A stretch of 5,724 bases of DNA from Rhodanobacteraceae bacterium. Lineage in GTDB: Bacteria > Pseudomonadota > Gammaproteobacteria > Xanthomonadales > Rhodanobacteraceae. The notes beneath the pieces were generated by a model. It was not told where the DNA came from, did no database searches, and saw only the letters and a program-made list of their open reading frames with translations. The stretch lies in the NCBI GenBank assembly GCA_025928735.1, contig JAICIW010000168.1, positions 1 through 5,724 on the forward strand. Reading direction: 5' to 3'. A program made the position numbers and the translations under genes. Positions 1-5,724 of this stretch are shown in pieces (within the stretch, counting starts at the first letter, position 1; each line of letters starts with the position of its first letter).

Positions 1-1255
1 ACACGTGCAGCCGCCGCAGGTCGACATCGATGGCCCGTTCCAGATGCGCGTTTCCTCGCTGGATTACTCCAGCTACGTCGGCGTGATCGGCGTCGGGCGC
101 GTGCAGCGCGGCCAGGTCCGCACCAACATGCCGGTCGCGATCATCGACCACGAAGGCAAGCGCCGCAACGGCAAGGTGTTGCAGGTCATGGGCTTCATGG
201 GCCTGGAGCGCCGCGAAGTCCCGGAAGCGCAGGCCGGCGACATCATCGCAGTCTCGGGCATCGAAAGCTTGAGTATTTCCGACACCATCTGCGATCCGTC
301 GGCGGTGGAAGCACTTCCCGCGCTGACCGTGGACGAGCCGACCATCAGCATGACCTTTCAGGTCAACAGCTCGCCGTTCGCCGGCAACAAGGATCTCTCG
401 GGCGGCAAGTTCCTCACCAGCCGCCAGATCCGCGAACGCCTGACGCGCGAGACGTTGCACAACGTCGCGCTGCGCGTCGAGGAAACGGCCGATCCGGACA
501 AGTTCAAGGTGTCCGGCCGTGGTGAATTGCACCTCTCGATCCTGATCGAGACGATGCGTCGCGAAGGCTACGAACTCGCGGTGTCACGCCCGGAAGTGAT
601 CGTTCGCGAGATCGAGGGCGTGCTGCAGGAACCCTGGGAACAACTGGTCGTGGACATGGAAGAGGCGTACCAGGGCGGCGTGATGGAAAAACTCGGCACC
701 CGCCGCGGCCAGCTGAAGAACATGGAGCCCGATGGCAAGGGTCGCGTGCGCCTGGAATACATGATTCCCGCGCGCGGACTGATCGGCTTCCAGACCGAGT
801 TCCGCACGCTGACCGCGGGCACCGGCCTGATGTTCCACGTGTTCGATCATTACGGCCCGAAGTCGGACGGCATGATCGGCAAGCGTTCCAACGGCGTGAT
901 GATCTCCAATGGCACCGGCCCGGCCCCGGCGTATGCACTATGGGGTTTGCAGGACCGCGGCCGCATGCTGATCGACGCCGGCGCGCAGATCTACGAAGGC
1001 CAGTTGGTCGGCATCCACGCCAAGGACAATGACCTCACCGTCAATGCGCTGCGCGGCAAGCAGCTCACCAACGTCCGCGCCTCCGGCAAGGACGATGCGC
1101 TGACGCTGACGCCGTATGTGAAGCTGTCGCTGGAACAGGCGCTGGAATTCATCGACGACGATGAGCTGGTCGAGGTGACGCCGAAGGAAATCCGGCTGCG
1201 CAAGCGACACCTCACCGAAATCGACCGCAAACGCGCCTCGCGGCAGGCGGCGTAA
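1..1255 (+). CDS. typA: Translational GTPase TypA/BipA, C-terminal part (5' end outside window)
   Basis: TypA/BipA is a ribosome-binding GTPase of the EF-G/LepA superfamily, involved in ribosome assembly and in stress and cold adaptation. The reading frame is open from base 2 and ends at TAA 1253-1255, giving about 417 residues. The family is usually about 600-610 aa, so roughly 190 residues, the whole G domain, lie upstream. The GTG at base 5 is an internal Val (HVQPPQVD), not a start. Visible domains: the domain II beta-barrel (GPFQMRVSSLDYSSYVGVIG, near the start); EF-G-like domain III (about residues 110-200, with VSGRGELHLSIL); domain V (about 205-285, with YMIPARGLIGFQTEFRT); and the TypA-specific C-terminal domain (about 285-417, with KRSNGVMISNGTG, then EQALEFIDDDELVEVTP and IRLRKRHL). 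The C-terminal domain separates TypA from LepA and EF-G. No frameshift is seen. The gene converges on the RDD gene across a 59-bp gap that shows no strong terminator. Confidence 0.97.
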   Translation, partial: HVQPPQVDIDGPFQMRVSSLDYSSYVGVIGVGRVQRGQVRTNMPVAIIDHEGKRRNGKVLQVMGFMGLERREVPEAQAGDIIAVSGIESLSISDTICDPSAVEALPALTVDEPTISMTFQVNSSPFAGNKDLSGGKFLTSRQIRERLTRETLHNVALRVEETADPDKFKVSGRGELHLSILIETMRREGYELAVSRPEVIVREIEGVLQEPWEQLVVDMEEAYQGGVMEKLGTRRGQLKNMEPDGKGRVRLEYMIPARGLIGFQTEFRTLTAGTGLMFHVFDHYGPKSDGMIGKRSNGVMISNGTGPAPAYALWGLQDRGRMLIDAGAQIYEGQLVGIHAKDNDLTVNALRGKQLTNVRASGKDDALTLTPYVKLSLEQALEFIDDDELVEVTPKEIRLRKRHLTEIDRKRASRQAA

Positions 1256-1314
1256 GAGCCGGGACTCGAAAACCGGACGCGAAAGGCAGGACCCAGTATC
1301 CGAGATCCAACCGT

Positions 1315-2328
1315 TCAGGGCTGGCACTGTCGCGGCAGATAACTGACGTCGATGTCGGTGCTGCTGCAACGCCAGTGCAGGCGGGCGGCACTGCCCATCG
1401 GTGAAATCACCACGTGTCCGCCTCGAATGACGGTATTCGCCTCGTTGCCATAGGTCACCACCACCTTGCCCCCCGCCACGCGCACGCTGGTGACGTAGCG
1501 TGCGTGGATCGCTTCGGGTTTCGGCAGACCAAGTACCCGGTTGTTTTCGGGTAGCGCACCGCGCGCTCCAATGTATTCGGCTACCAGCGCGCGGGCGCGC
1601 TCCGTCAGTTCCAGGCCCTGTGCCACCTCCGCACGCAGCGCATGGCGTTGCCATGCGGGAATCGCAAACGAGGCCAGAAAGCTGCCGACGGGGAGTACCA
1701 GAAAAACGCCGGCGCCGATCACCACCAGCGCGATGCCCCAGCCCGGCATGCCGCTGGCGCGGGGCGCTGGCAGCATCGGCTCCAGCAACGCCCCCTGCCC
1801 GTCTTGCCATTTGGCGAGGCCAGCCGTGCGCACCACGCAGCAACCGGCCATATCATCGTGGAGCGCCTGTTTGCGCGCCGTCCACGCGGCGAGCAAAAAG
1901 CCGACACCCAAGGAAAAGACGGACACGAATTTCCCGAAGTAGCGTCCGGTGGCTCGTGCAAACCCGATCCGCCGTCCGTATTCATCGGTGACACGCAGTC
2001 CGAGCGCGAGCTTTCCAATCGTCGCTTGCCAGCGCGAGGATTCGCAGACCGTGAAGTAGAGCCACGCCACAACGATGCCGAACGGTTGCAACGCGATGTC
2101 GACCAGCTCCGCCATCGCCGGTCCATGGCCGCCGCCCAGCAATGTCCACGGCACCATCAGCCAGATGCCGAAACACAACACCACCGTCCAATGAATCGCC
2201 GAAAAAACCACCGCATCGACAAGCAACGCGATGACCCGCCGCCAGAAGCCCGCGTACAGCCGCGGCTGGACCTGGTGCGAGGGCAGCATCGGCAAACCGT
2301 TTGCGAAAGCGTTGTCGGTTGAGCTCAT
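1315..2328 (-). CDS. RDD-family membrane protein with C-terminal pilin-like domain
   Basis: Predicted 337-aa inner-membrane protein of unknown function. Numbering is from ATG 2328. Residues ~24-168 form an RDD domain: FWRR (Arg30-31), an Asp in the first membrane helix (VDAVV, Asp38), TIGKLALGLRV (103-113) and LHDDMAG (156-162), with helices near 32-60, 80-97 and 133-150. A linker rich in Pro, Gly and Gln (~170-195) leads to a fourth hydrophobic helix (~196-222). The remainder resembles a type IV pilin: AIPAWQRHALRAEVAQGLEL, an AVAEY-like ALVAEY, GALPENNRVLGL, YVTSVRV, a glycine-rich beta region (IRGGHVVISP), then WRC (Cys321) and YLPRQC (Cys335), spaced like the C-terminal disulfide loop of pilins. 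There is no GFTxxE prepilin cleavage motif before the helix, so processing into a pilus is not expected. The start is uncertain: an in-frame GTG at 2346 would add six residues and ATG 2289 would remove 13; none has a clear Shine-Dalgarno. It is divergent from mug. RDD call strong; pilin-like call from motif recall. Confidence 0.88.
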   Translation of the reverse strand: MSSTDNAFANGLPMLPSHQVQPRLYAGFWRRVIALLVDAVVFSAIHWTVVLCFGIWLMVPWTLLGGGHGPAMAELVDIALQPFGIVVAWLYFTVCESSRWQATIGKLALGLRVTDEYGRRIGFARATGRYFGKFVSVFSLGVGFLLAAWTARKQALHDDMAGCCVVRTAGLAKWQDGQGALLEPMLPAPRASGMPGWGIALVVIGAGVFLVLPVGSFLASFAIPAWQRHALRAEVAQGLELTERARALVAEYIGARGALPENNRVLGLPKPEAIHARYVTSVRVAGGKVVVTYGNEANTVIRGGHVVISPMGSAARLHWRCSSTDIDVSYLPRQCQP

Positions 2329-2390
2329 CTGTAGTGATGGTGGCACAGCCGCCGAGCCACGTCATCTGCGGCCATGCAACAATGTGCGGC

Positions 2391-2930
2391 ATGATTTCGC
2401 GCGCGCGCACGATATTGCCCGACGTGCTGGCGCCGGGCTTGCGCATCGTGTTCTGCGGCACCGCTCCCGGCACCCGTTCTGCCCAAGAAGGCGCCTACTA
2501 CGCGCATCCCGGCAATTATTTCTGGCGCACACTGTTCACGGTCGGCCTGACGCCGCGCCAACTTTCCCCGCACGCATTCCGCGAAGTGCTGCAATTCGGA
2601 ATCGGATTGACCGATGTCGCCAAGCACGCTTTCGGTTCGGATGCTGAACTGCCGCGCGGCGCGTTCGATGCCGGATCGCTGCGGCGCAAGCTCGCGCGTT
2701 GCAAGCCGTGCATCGTCGCTTTCACCAGCAAGAATGCTGCGCGTGCGGCACTGGGCCTGCCCGGCGCGTTCCGATACGGTCCCCAGGAATTGCGTATCGC
2801 GCAATCGCGCGTCTTCGTGCTGCCCTCGCCATCCGGGCAGGCGCGCGGTTTCTGGAAGATCGAGCCGTGGCGCGAATTGGCCGCGGCCGTCGCCGAAGAG
2901 CAACCCCCGTCAGCGGGTCCGGACCGTTGA
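2391..2930 (+). CDS. mug: Mismatch-specific uracil-DNA glycosylase (Mug/TDG family)
   Basis: Enzymes of this family remove uracil, and often xanthine or ethenocytosine, from DNA mispairs, starting base-excision repair. The protein is 179 aa from ATG 2391 (E. coli Mug is 168). ILPDVLAPGLRIVFCG aligns with the E. coli N-terminus and leads into motif I, GTAPGTRSA (23-31). This is followed by a YYAHPGNYFW segment (36-45), GIGLTD (70-75), and motif II LPSPSGQAR (144-152), equivalent to the NPSG loop of Mug. The residue matching E. coli Asn18 in GINPG is Ala25, so catalysis may differ from the E. coli enzyme; Asp75 is a candidate alternative polar residue (inference). ATG 2391 was chosen because homology begins just after it. 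ATG 2382 is two to three codons upstream and possible; starts further up would run into the divergent RDD gene. No clear ribosome binding site is visible. The last 21 bp overlap the convergent DAHP synthase gene. Confidence 0.9.
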   Translation: MISRARTILPDVLAPGLRIVFCGTAPGTRSAQEGAYYAHPGNYFWRTLFTVGLTPRQLSPHAFREVLQFGIGLTDVAKHAFGSDAELPRGAFDAGSLRRKLARCKPCIVAFTSKNAARAALGLPGAFRYGPQELRIAQSRVFVLPSPSGQARGFWKIEPWRELAAAVAEEQPPSAGPDR

Positions 2931-4301
2931 TTTGCGCACGATCAGCATCGCCAGTTCCAGCGACTGCTCGTAGTTGAGCCGTGGATCGACGGTCGATTTG
3001 TAGGCGCGGGCAAGGTCGGCCTCGGACAGGTCGCGTGCACCGCCCATGCATTCGGTGACGTCTTCGCCGGTCAGCTCCAGATGCACGCCGCCGAGGTGCG
3101 TGCCCGCCGCCGCGTGGATATCGAACGCCTGTTCCAGTTCGCTGCGAATGTTGGCGAAGCGTCGCGTCTTGATACCCGTGCCGAGTTTTTCGGTGTTGCC
3201 GTGCATGGGATCGCACACCCACAGCACGCGCCGACCGGTGGCTTGCACGGCTTCGATCAAGCGCGGCAGGTGCTGGCCGATGCCGCCCGCGCCCATCCGG
3301 TGGATCAGCGTCAGCCGTCCGGGGTCGTCGTCGGGATTCAATATCTCGATCAACTGTTGCAGCGGTTCCGCGTGCATCGCGGGCCCGATCTTGATCGCGA
3401 TCGGGTTGCGGATGCCGCGGCAGAATTCGACATGCGCGCCGTCCAGCGCGGCGGTACGCATGCCGATCCACGGGAAATGCGTCGACAGGTCGAACCAGCC
3501 CCACTGGCGCGGCACCTGGCGCGTCAGCGCCTGCTCGTAATGCAGCAGCAGCGCCTCGTGCGAAGTGTAGAAATCCGCACGCTGGAAGCTCGCGATCGGT
3601 CCAGTCAGCGTTTCCATGAAATGCATCGCCCCGGAGATGCCCTCGACCATCTGCCGGTAATCGGCCGCCAAAGGCGAGCGTTCCACCCACGCGAGATTCC
3701 AGTATTCCGGGTGGTGCAGATCGGCGAAACCGCCGTCGATCAACGCGCGCACGAAATTCATGGTCATCGCCGAACGCGAGTGGCCTTCCAGCATGCGCTG
3801 CGGATCGGGGCGGCGCGCTTCCGGCGTGAACTCGGCGCCGTTGACCAGTTCGCCGCGATAGACCGGCAACGTCACGCCGTCGACGGTTTCGGTATCGGCC
3901 GAACGCGGCTTGGCGTATTGACCGGCGAAACGGCCGACGCGCAGCACCGGCATGCGCAGTCCGTGTACCAGCACCAGGCTCATCTGCAGCAACACTTTCA
4001 GGCGGTTCGCAATCACCTCGTTGTTGCAGTCGGCGAAGGTTTCCGCGCAATCACCGCCCTGCAATAGAAAGCGCTTGCCCTGCTGGGCTTCGGCCAGCAG
4101 CGATTTCAACGCGAGCACTTCCCAGGAGGTCACCAGCGGCGGCAGCGCGCCCAGCCGCTGCATGGCCGATTGCAATTCCACCGCATCCTCGTAGTGCGGC
4201 ATCTGCGCCGCCGGATGGCTTTGCCAGCTCTCGGCTTTCCACGGGCGCGCTTCACGAACCGGACGCAAGGGGGTGCGCGACGACACTTCGGGAACGGCCA
4301 T
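2910..4301 (-). CDS. Class II 3-deoxy-7-phosphoheptulonate (DAHP) synthase
   Basis: This enzyme condenses phosphoenolpyruvate and erythrose 4-phosphate to DAHP, the first committed step of the shikimate pathway, in the cytoplasm. The 463-aa protein is full length and collinear with the Mycobacterium tuberculosis and plant-type class II enzymes. Active-site residues recognised by comparison with the M. tuberculosis enzyme are all present: metal-binding Cys85 (GGDCAETF), Arg124 and Lys131 (GRFAGQYAKPRS), Arg208 (VERSPLA), Lys304 (IKIGP), Arg335 (HRMGAGG), His367 (DPMHGNT), Glu409 (ELTGEDVTEC) and Asp439 (TVDPRLN). The start is ATG 4301, six bases after the Shine-Dalgarno GAGGAG; a TTG at 4307 abuts that site and is too close to be used. 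The start lies 2 bp after the dsbB stop, so co-transcription and translational coupling are likely. The 3' end overlaps convergent mug. Class II proteins are named inconsistently (aroG, aroF, aroH), so no symbol is given. Feedback inhibition cannot be judged from the sequence. Confidence 0.97.
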   Translation of the reverse strand: MAVPEVSSRTPLRPVREARPWKAESWQSHPAAQMPHYEDAVELQSAMQRLGALPPLVTSWEVLALKSLLAEAQQGKRFLLQGGDCAETFADCNNEVIANRLKVLLQMSLVLVHGLRMPVLRVGRFAGQYAKPRSADTETVDGVTLPVYRGELVNGAEFTPEARRPDPQRMLEGHSRSAMTMNFVRALIDGGFADLHHPEYWNLAWVERSPLAADYRQMVEGISGAMHFMETLTGPIASFQRADFYTSHEALLLHYEQALTRQVPRQWGWFDLSTHFPWIGMRTAALDGAHVEFCRGIRNPIAIKIGPAMHAEPLQQLIEILNPDDDPGRLTLIHRMGAGGIGQHLPRLIEAVQATGRRVLWVCDPMHGNTEKLGTGIKTRRFANIRSELEQAFDIHAAAGTHLGGVHLELTGEDVTECMGGARDLSEADLARAYKSTVDPRLNYEQSLELAMLIVRKSTVRTR

Positions 4302-4303
4302 AT

Positions 4304-4855
4304 TCAACTCCTCGAGGCACGCAGCGGGCGCGCACTCCCCAATCTATTCCCACGCGGCCGCGGCAGCAATGCCCAGACACCGAGCAGCAAGTACCAGATC
4401 AGCGTCCAGCCGGCCATCGACAAACCGAGGAAGCGCCAGGTCACCGCCGCACAGTTTCCATCGCCGTGCAGAACCACTGCCACGAATCGACCGAGCGGCA
4501 TCGATCCGTGCTGGAGCATGGCAACGAGTGTGCCAAAGCTTGCGCCACAGGCAGGAACCTGATCCGCCGGCAACGACTGCAACCACAATTGGCGGGCTGC
4601 CATGGCAATGCCGAATGCCGCGCCGATCAATACCAGCACGATATAGGTCCGGCGTCCCTTCGCGCGCGGCGCATGCAGCCCGCCGATGAGGAAAAACAAA
4701 CCCATCCATACGAACGCTATCCGCTGCATCACGCACAGGTAACACGGGATCTGATTCTGGTACATCTCCTCATACAGCGCGTAGCCAAGCAAGGCCACGC
4801 AGATCAGGAAGCCGATCAGAAACGCAATGCGAAAGGACCAGCGGAATGGATTCAT
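4304..4855 (-). CDS. dsbB: Disulfide bond formation protein B (DsbB)
   Basis: DsbB is the inner-membrane quinone reductase that reoxidises periplasmic DsbA, passing electrons to ubiquinone. The 183-aa protein begins MNPFRWSF at ATG 4855, a start typical of the family; the open frame extends upstream but without homology. Four membrane helices are visible (about 9-27, 43-61, 70-87 and 144-164). The first periplasmic loop carries the redox pair Cys38-Tyr-Leu-Cys41, with Arg45 at the place of E. coli Arg48 near the quinone site. The second loop carries Cys103 (VPACGAS) and Cys135 (GDGNCAAVTW), the pair that contacts DsbA. All four essential cysteines are thus present. No good Shine-Dalgarno is seen before the ATG. 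The stop sits 2 bp before the DAHP synthase start, so the two genes probably form one unit although their functions are unrelated. A terminator separates it from rplQ upstream, so it needs its own promoter or readthrough. Confidence 0.95.
   Translation of the reverse strand: MNPFRWSFRIAFLIGFLICVALLGYALYEEMYQNQIPCYLCVMQRIAFVWMGLFFLIGGLHAPRAKGRRTYIVLVLIGAAFGIAMAARQLWLQSLPADQVPACGASFGTLVAMLQHGSMPLGRFVAVVLHGDGNCAAVTWRFLGLSMAGWTLIWYLLLGVWALLPRPRGNRLGSARPLRASRS
4308..4313 (-). promoter_or_regulatory. Ribosome binding site of the DAHP synthase gene, inside the dsbB 3' end
   Basis: On the - strand the sequence GAGGAG is followed by TTGAAT and then ATG. The spacing of six bases fits ATG 4301 and excludes the adjacent TTG as the start codon. 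The site lies within the last codons of dsbB, whose TGA (4306-4304) falls between it and the ATG, an arrangement typical of coupled translation. Confidence 0.85.
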
Positions 4856-4904
4856 GACCAGCACGAATGGAGGACCAGGCGGGCAACAGTAACGTTTTCG
4901 CGCT

Positions 4905-4917
4905 GGCATGTCATGCC
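4905..4917. promoter_or_regulatory. Perfect 13-bp palindrome upstream of dsbB (possible operator)
   Basis: GGCATG and CATGCC are separated by a single base, 50 bp upstream of the dsbB start and just downstream of the rplQ terminator. On the - strand it follows directly a TTGACG (4923-4918) that resembles a sigma-70 -35 box, but no good -10 hexamer lies at the right distance. Its role as an operator is only a possibility; a short palindrome can occur by chance. Confidence 0.25.
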
Positions 4918-4924
4918 CGTCAAC

Positions 4925-4950
4925 AAAAACCCGGCCATGGGCCGGGTCTT
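4925..4950 (-). terminator. Rho-independent terminator after rplQ
   Basis: An 8-bp perfect stem (ACCCGGCC / GGCCGGGT, 4929-4936 with 4940-4947) with a 3-base loop is followed on the - strand by TTTTT. It begins about 25 bp after the rplQ stop and should end the alpha-operon transcript before dsbB. The strong GC stem and immediate T-run make this a confident call; on the + strand there is no T-run of note. Confidence 0.88.
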
Positions 4951-4974
4951 CGTTTCCAGGTACGTGCCCCTGCG

Positions 4975-5355
4975 TCAGTCTTCGGCGGCCTGCGCCTGCG
5001 GACGATCGACCAGCTCGACATACGCCAATGGCGCATTGTCGCCATCGCGGAAGCCGCACTTGATGATGCGCAGGTAACCGCCCTTGCGCTCGCGATAACG
5101 CGGACCGAGTTCCACGAACAACTTGCCGACGGCCTGCTTGTCGCGCAGACGCGCGAATGCAAGGCGGCGGTTGGCGACGCCGTCGACCTTGGCCAACGTG
5201 ATCAGCGGCTCGGCGACCCGGCGCAGATCCTTCGCCTTGGGCAGGGTCGTGCGGATCAGTTCGTGCTTGATCAGCGAAGCCGCCATGTTCTTGAACATGG
5301 CGTCGCGGTGCGAACTGGTCCGGTTGAGCTTGCGTCCGGATTTGAGGTGGCGCAT
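4975..5355 (-). CDS. rplQ: 50S ribosomal protein L17 (bL17)
   Basis: bL17 is a structural protein of the large ribosomal subunit, located around the exit side of the peptide tunnel. The 126-aa product matches the family length (127 in E. coli). It shows the canonical N-terminus [20 protein letters not shown], then [25 protein letters not shown] and [12 protein letters not shown], ending with [27 protein letters not shown] and a short acidic tail. The start ATG 5355 is fixed by this N-terminus; only a weak GAGAGA purine stretch precedes it. It follows rpoA on the same strand as in the conserved bacterial alpha operon, but at an unusually large distance of 206 bp. A strong terminator follows it. 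Confidence 0.98.
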   Translation of the reverse strand: MRHLKSGRKLNRTSSHRDAMFKNMAASLIKHELIRTTLPKAKDLRRVAEPLITLAKVDGVANRRLAFARLRDKQAVGKLFVELGPRYRERKGGYLRIIKCGFRDGDNAPLAYVELVDRPQAQAAED

Positions 5356-5383
5356 GGTGGTTCTCTCTGTTTTATCGTTATGA

Positions 5384-5408
5384 AAATCCGGAATCTGTGT
5401 CCGGATTT
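5384..5408 (-). other. Stem-loop with short T-run just upstream of rplQ
   Basis: AAATCCGG (5384-5391) and CCGGATTT (5401-5408) form a perfect 8-bp inverted repeat around a 9-base loop, ending 28 bp before the rplQ start. On the - strand the stem is followed by only one further T (GGATTTTCA), so it is at best a weak terminator or attenuator. It could equally be an RNA processing or stability element in the rpoA-rplQ transcript. The structure is seen; its function is inferred. Confidence 0.45.
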
Positions 5409-5432
5409 CCGCGGAATCCCGCTATTGAATTC

Positions 5433-5552
5433 GTAAGTCGCTCGCTACGCTCGCTGTCAGTCGGGCGCTTCGCGCCCTGCCAGTATGTCAGCGAGAGCAG
5501 CCGCGCTTTCCTACTACTTACTCTTTGCTTACTTACAGCCCGCACTGCGGGC
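5433..5552. repeat. Repeat-rich, hairpin-forming segment in the rpoA-rplQ spacer
   Basis: This non-coding segment holds several nested repeats. CGCTCGCT occurs twice in tandem (5439-5446 and 5448-5455). GGGCGC/GCGCCC forms a hairpin with a 3-base loop (5463-5477), and it is enclosed by CTCGCTG (5450-5456) paired with CAGCGAG (5489-5495). TACTTAC is repeated at 5515-5521 and 5530-5536, and GTAAGT at 5433-5438 is its inverse, giving terminal inverted repeats. A second hairpin, GCCCGC/GCGGGC (5538-5552), starts 10 bp after the rpoA stop. The pattern resembles REP-like intergenic repeats that occur many times in some genomes. Copy number cannot be judged from this window. No open frame or recognised RNA gene is present. 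Confidence 0.55.
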
Positions 5553-5561
5553 GACTCACTG

Positions 5562-5724
5562 TTACCCGAGCTGCATGCCGCTGGAAATCCCGGCCGGCGG
5601 CCAGTTCTCGAGCTTGGTGCCGAGCGCGAGGCCCTTGGCGCCGAGCACGTCCTTGATCTCGGTGAGCGACTTCTTGCCGAGGTTCGGCGTCTTCAGCAGT
5701 TCGACTTCGGTCTTCTGCACCAGG
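5562..5724 (-). CDS. rpoA: RNA polymerase alpha subunit, C-terminal end (5' part outside window)
   Basis: The last 53 codons of rpoA are present, ending at TAA 5564-5562. The peptide begins [20 protein letters not shown], continues [25 protein letters not shown] and ends ISSGMQLG. It is nearly identical to the end of the E. coli alpha C-terminal domain, the part that binds UP-element DNA and contacts activators. The helix-hairpin-helix region ([16 protein letters not shown]) is recognisable. The rest of the gene, roughly 280 codons in this family, lies beyond the right edge. This frame is shorter than the usual listing cut-off and was read directly from the complementary strand. It places the right edge inside the ribosomal alpha operon. 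Confidence 0.96.
   Translation of the reverse strand, partial: LVQKTEVELLKTPNLGKKSLTEIKDVLGAKGLALGTKLENWPPAGISSGMQLG

Noticed and set aside
1256..1314. Possible bidirectional terminator between typA and the RDD gene
   Set aside because: Only a 4-bp CCGG/CCGG pairing with a 10-base loop is present and no T-run follows on either strand.
938..1843. 301-codon - strand frame bridging typA and the RDD gene
   Set aside because: It overlaps two recognised genes, shows no family motif, and its composition matches out-of-frame translation.
2301..2390. Upstream extension of mug by 30 codons
   Set aside because: It would overlap the 5' end of the divergent RDD gene and shows no resemblance to Mug; homology begins just after ATG 2391.
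2722..4050. 442-codon open frame on the same strand as the DAHP synthase gene in another frame, and a 328-codon frame on the opposite strand (3081-4067)
   Set aside because: Both are made of Arg/Ala/Gly/Pro-rich low-complexity sequence typical of shadow frames in GC-rich DNA and lie wholly or mostly within the well-recognised DAHP synthase gene.
4856..5059. Upstream extension of dsbB by 68 codons
   Set aside because: The extension crosses the rplQ terminator and the rplQ 3' end and has no DsbB homology; MNPFRWSF at 4855 is the typical DsbB start.
5433..5561. Small peptide or rpoA readthrough in the repeat spacer
   Set aside because: The rpoA end matches the family and stops at TAA; downstream frames are broken by stops and give only Ser/Glu/Arg repeats derived from the CGCTCGCT units.

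Overview
The window comes from a GC-rich gammaproteobacterium, most likely of the order Lysobacterales (Xanthomonadales: Xanthomonas, Rhodanobacter and relatives). This is an inference from recalled family patterns: a short class II DAHP synthase, a Mug-type glycosylase with the GTAPG motif, an RDD protein carrying a pilin-like C-terminus, and high third-position GC throughout. No database search was possible.

Layout, left to right. (1) The 3' two thirds of typA/bipA (+ strand, N-terminal GTPase domain outside the window). (2) A converging gene for an RDD-family membrane protein whose C-terminal ~140 residues resemble a type IV pilin globular domain (- strand). (3) Transcribed divergently from it, a mismatch-specific uracil-DNA glycosylase gene (mug, + strand), whose end overlaps by 21 bp the end of (4) a class II DAHP synthase gene on the - strand. 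(5) dsbB, immediately upstream of the DAHP synthase gene, with only 2 bp between stop and start. (6) rplQ (ribosomal protein L17), separated from dsbB by a clear Rho-independent terminator. (7) The last 53 codons of rpoA, upstream of rplQ on the same strand. The right end is therefore the tail of the ribosomal alpha operon (rpoA-rplQ), followed by a small dsbB-DAHP synthase transcription unit.

Most of the window is conserved housekeeping sequence: translation and transcription (rpoA, rplQ, typA), aromatic amino acid biosynthesis, periplasmic disulfide formation and DNA repair. All coding sequences look intact apart from the two cut by the window edges. I see no tRNA, rRNA, CRISPR array, insertion sequence or phage gene. 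No stretch longer than about 210 bp lacks a gene.

The least ordinary parts are the RDD-pilin-like fusion protein and the 206-bp rpoA-rplQ spacer. That spacer is long for this gene pair and is filled with hairpins, direct repeats and inverted GTAAGT/ACTTAC motifs that look like an intergenic repeat element. I found no convincing evidence of a completely new system.
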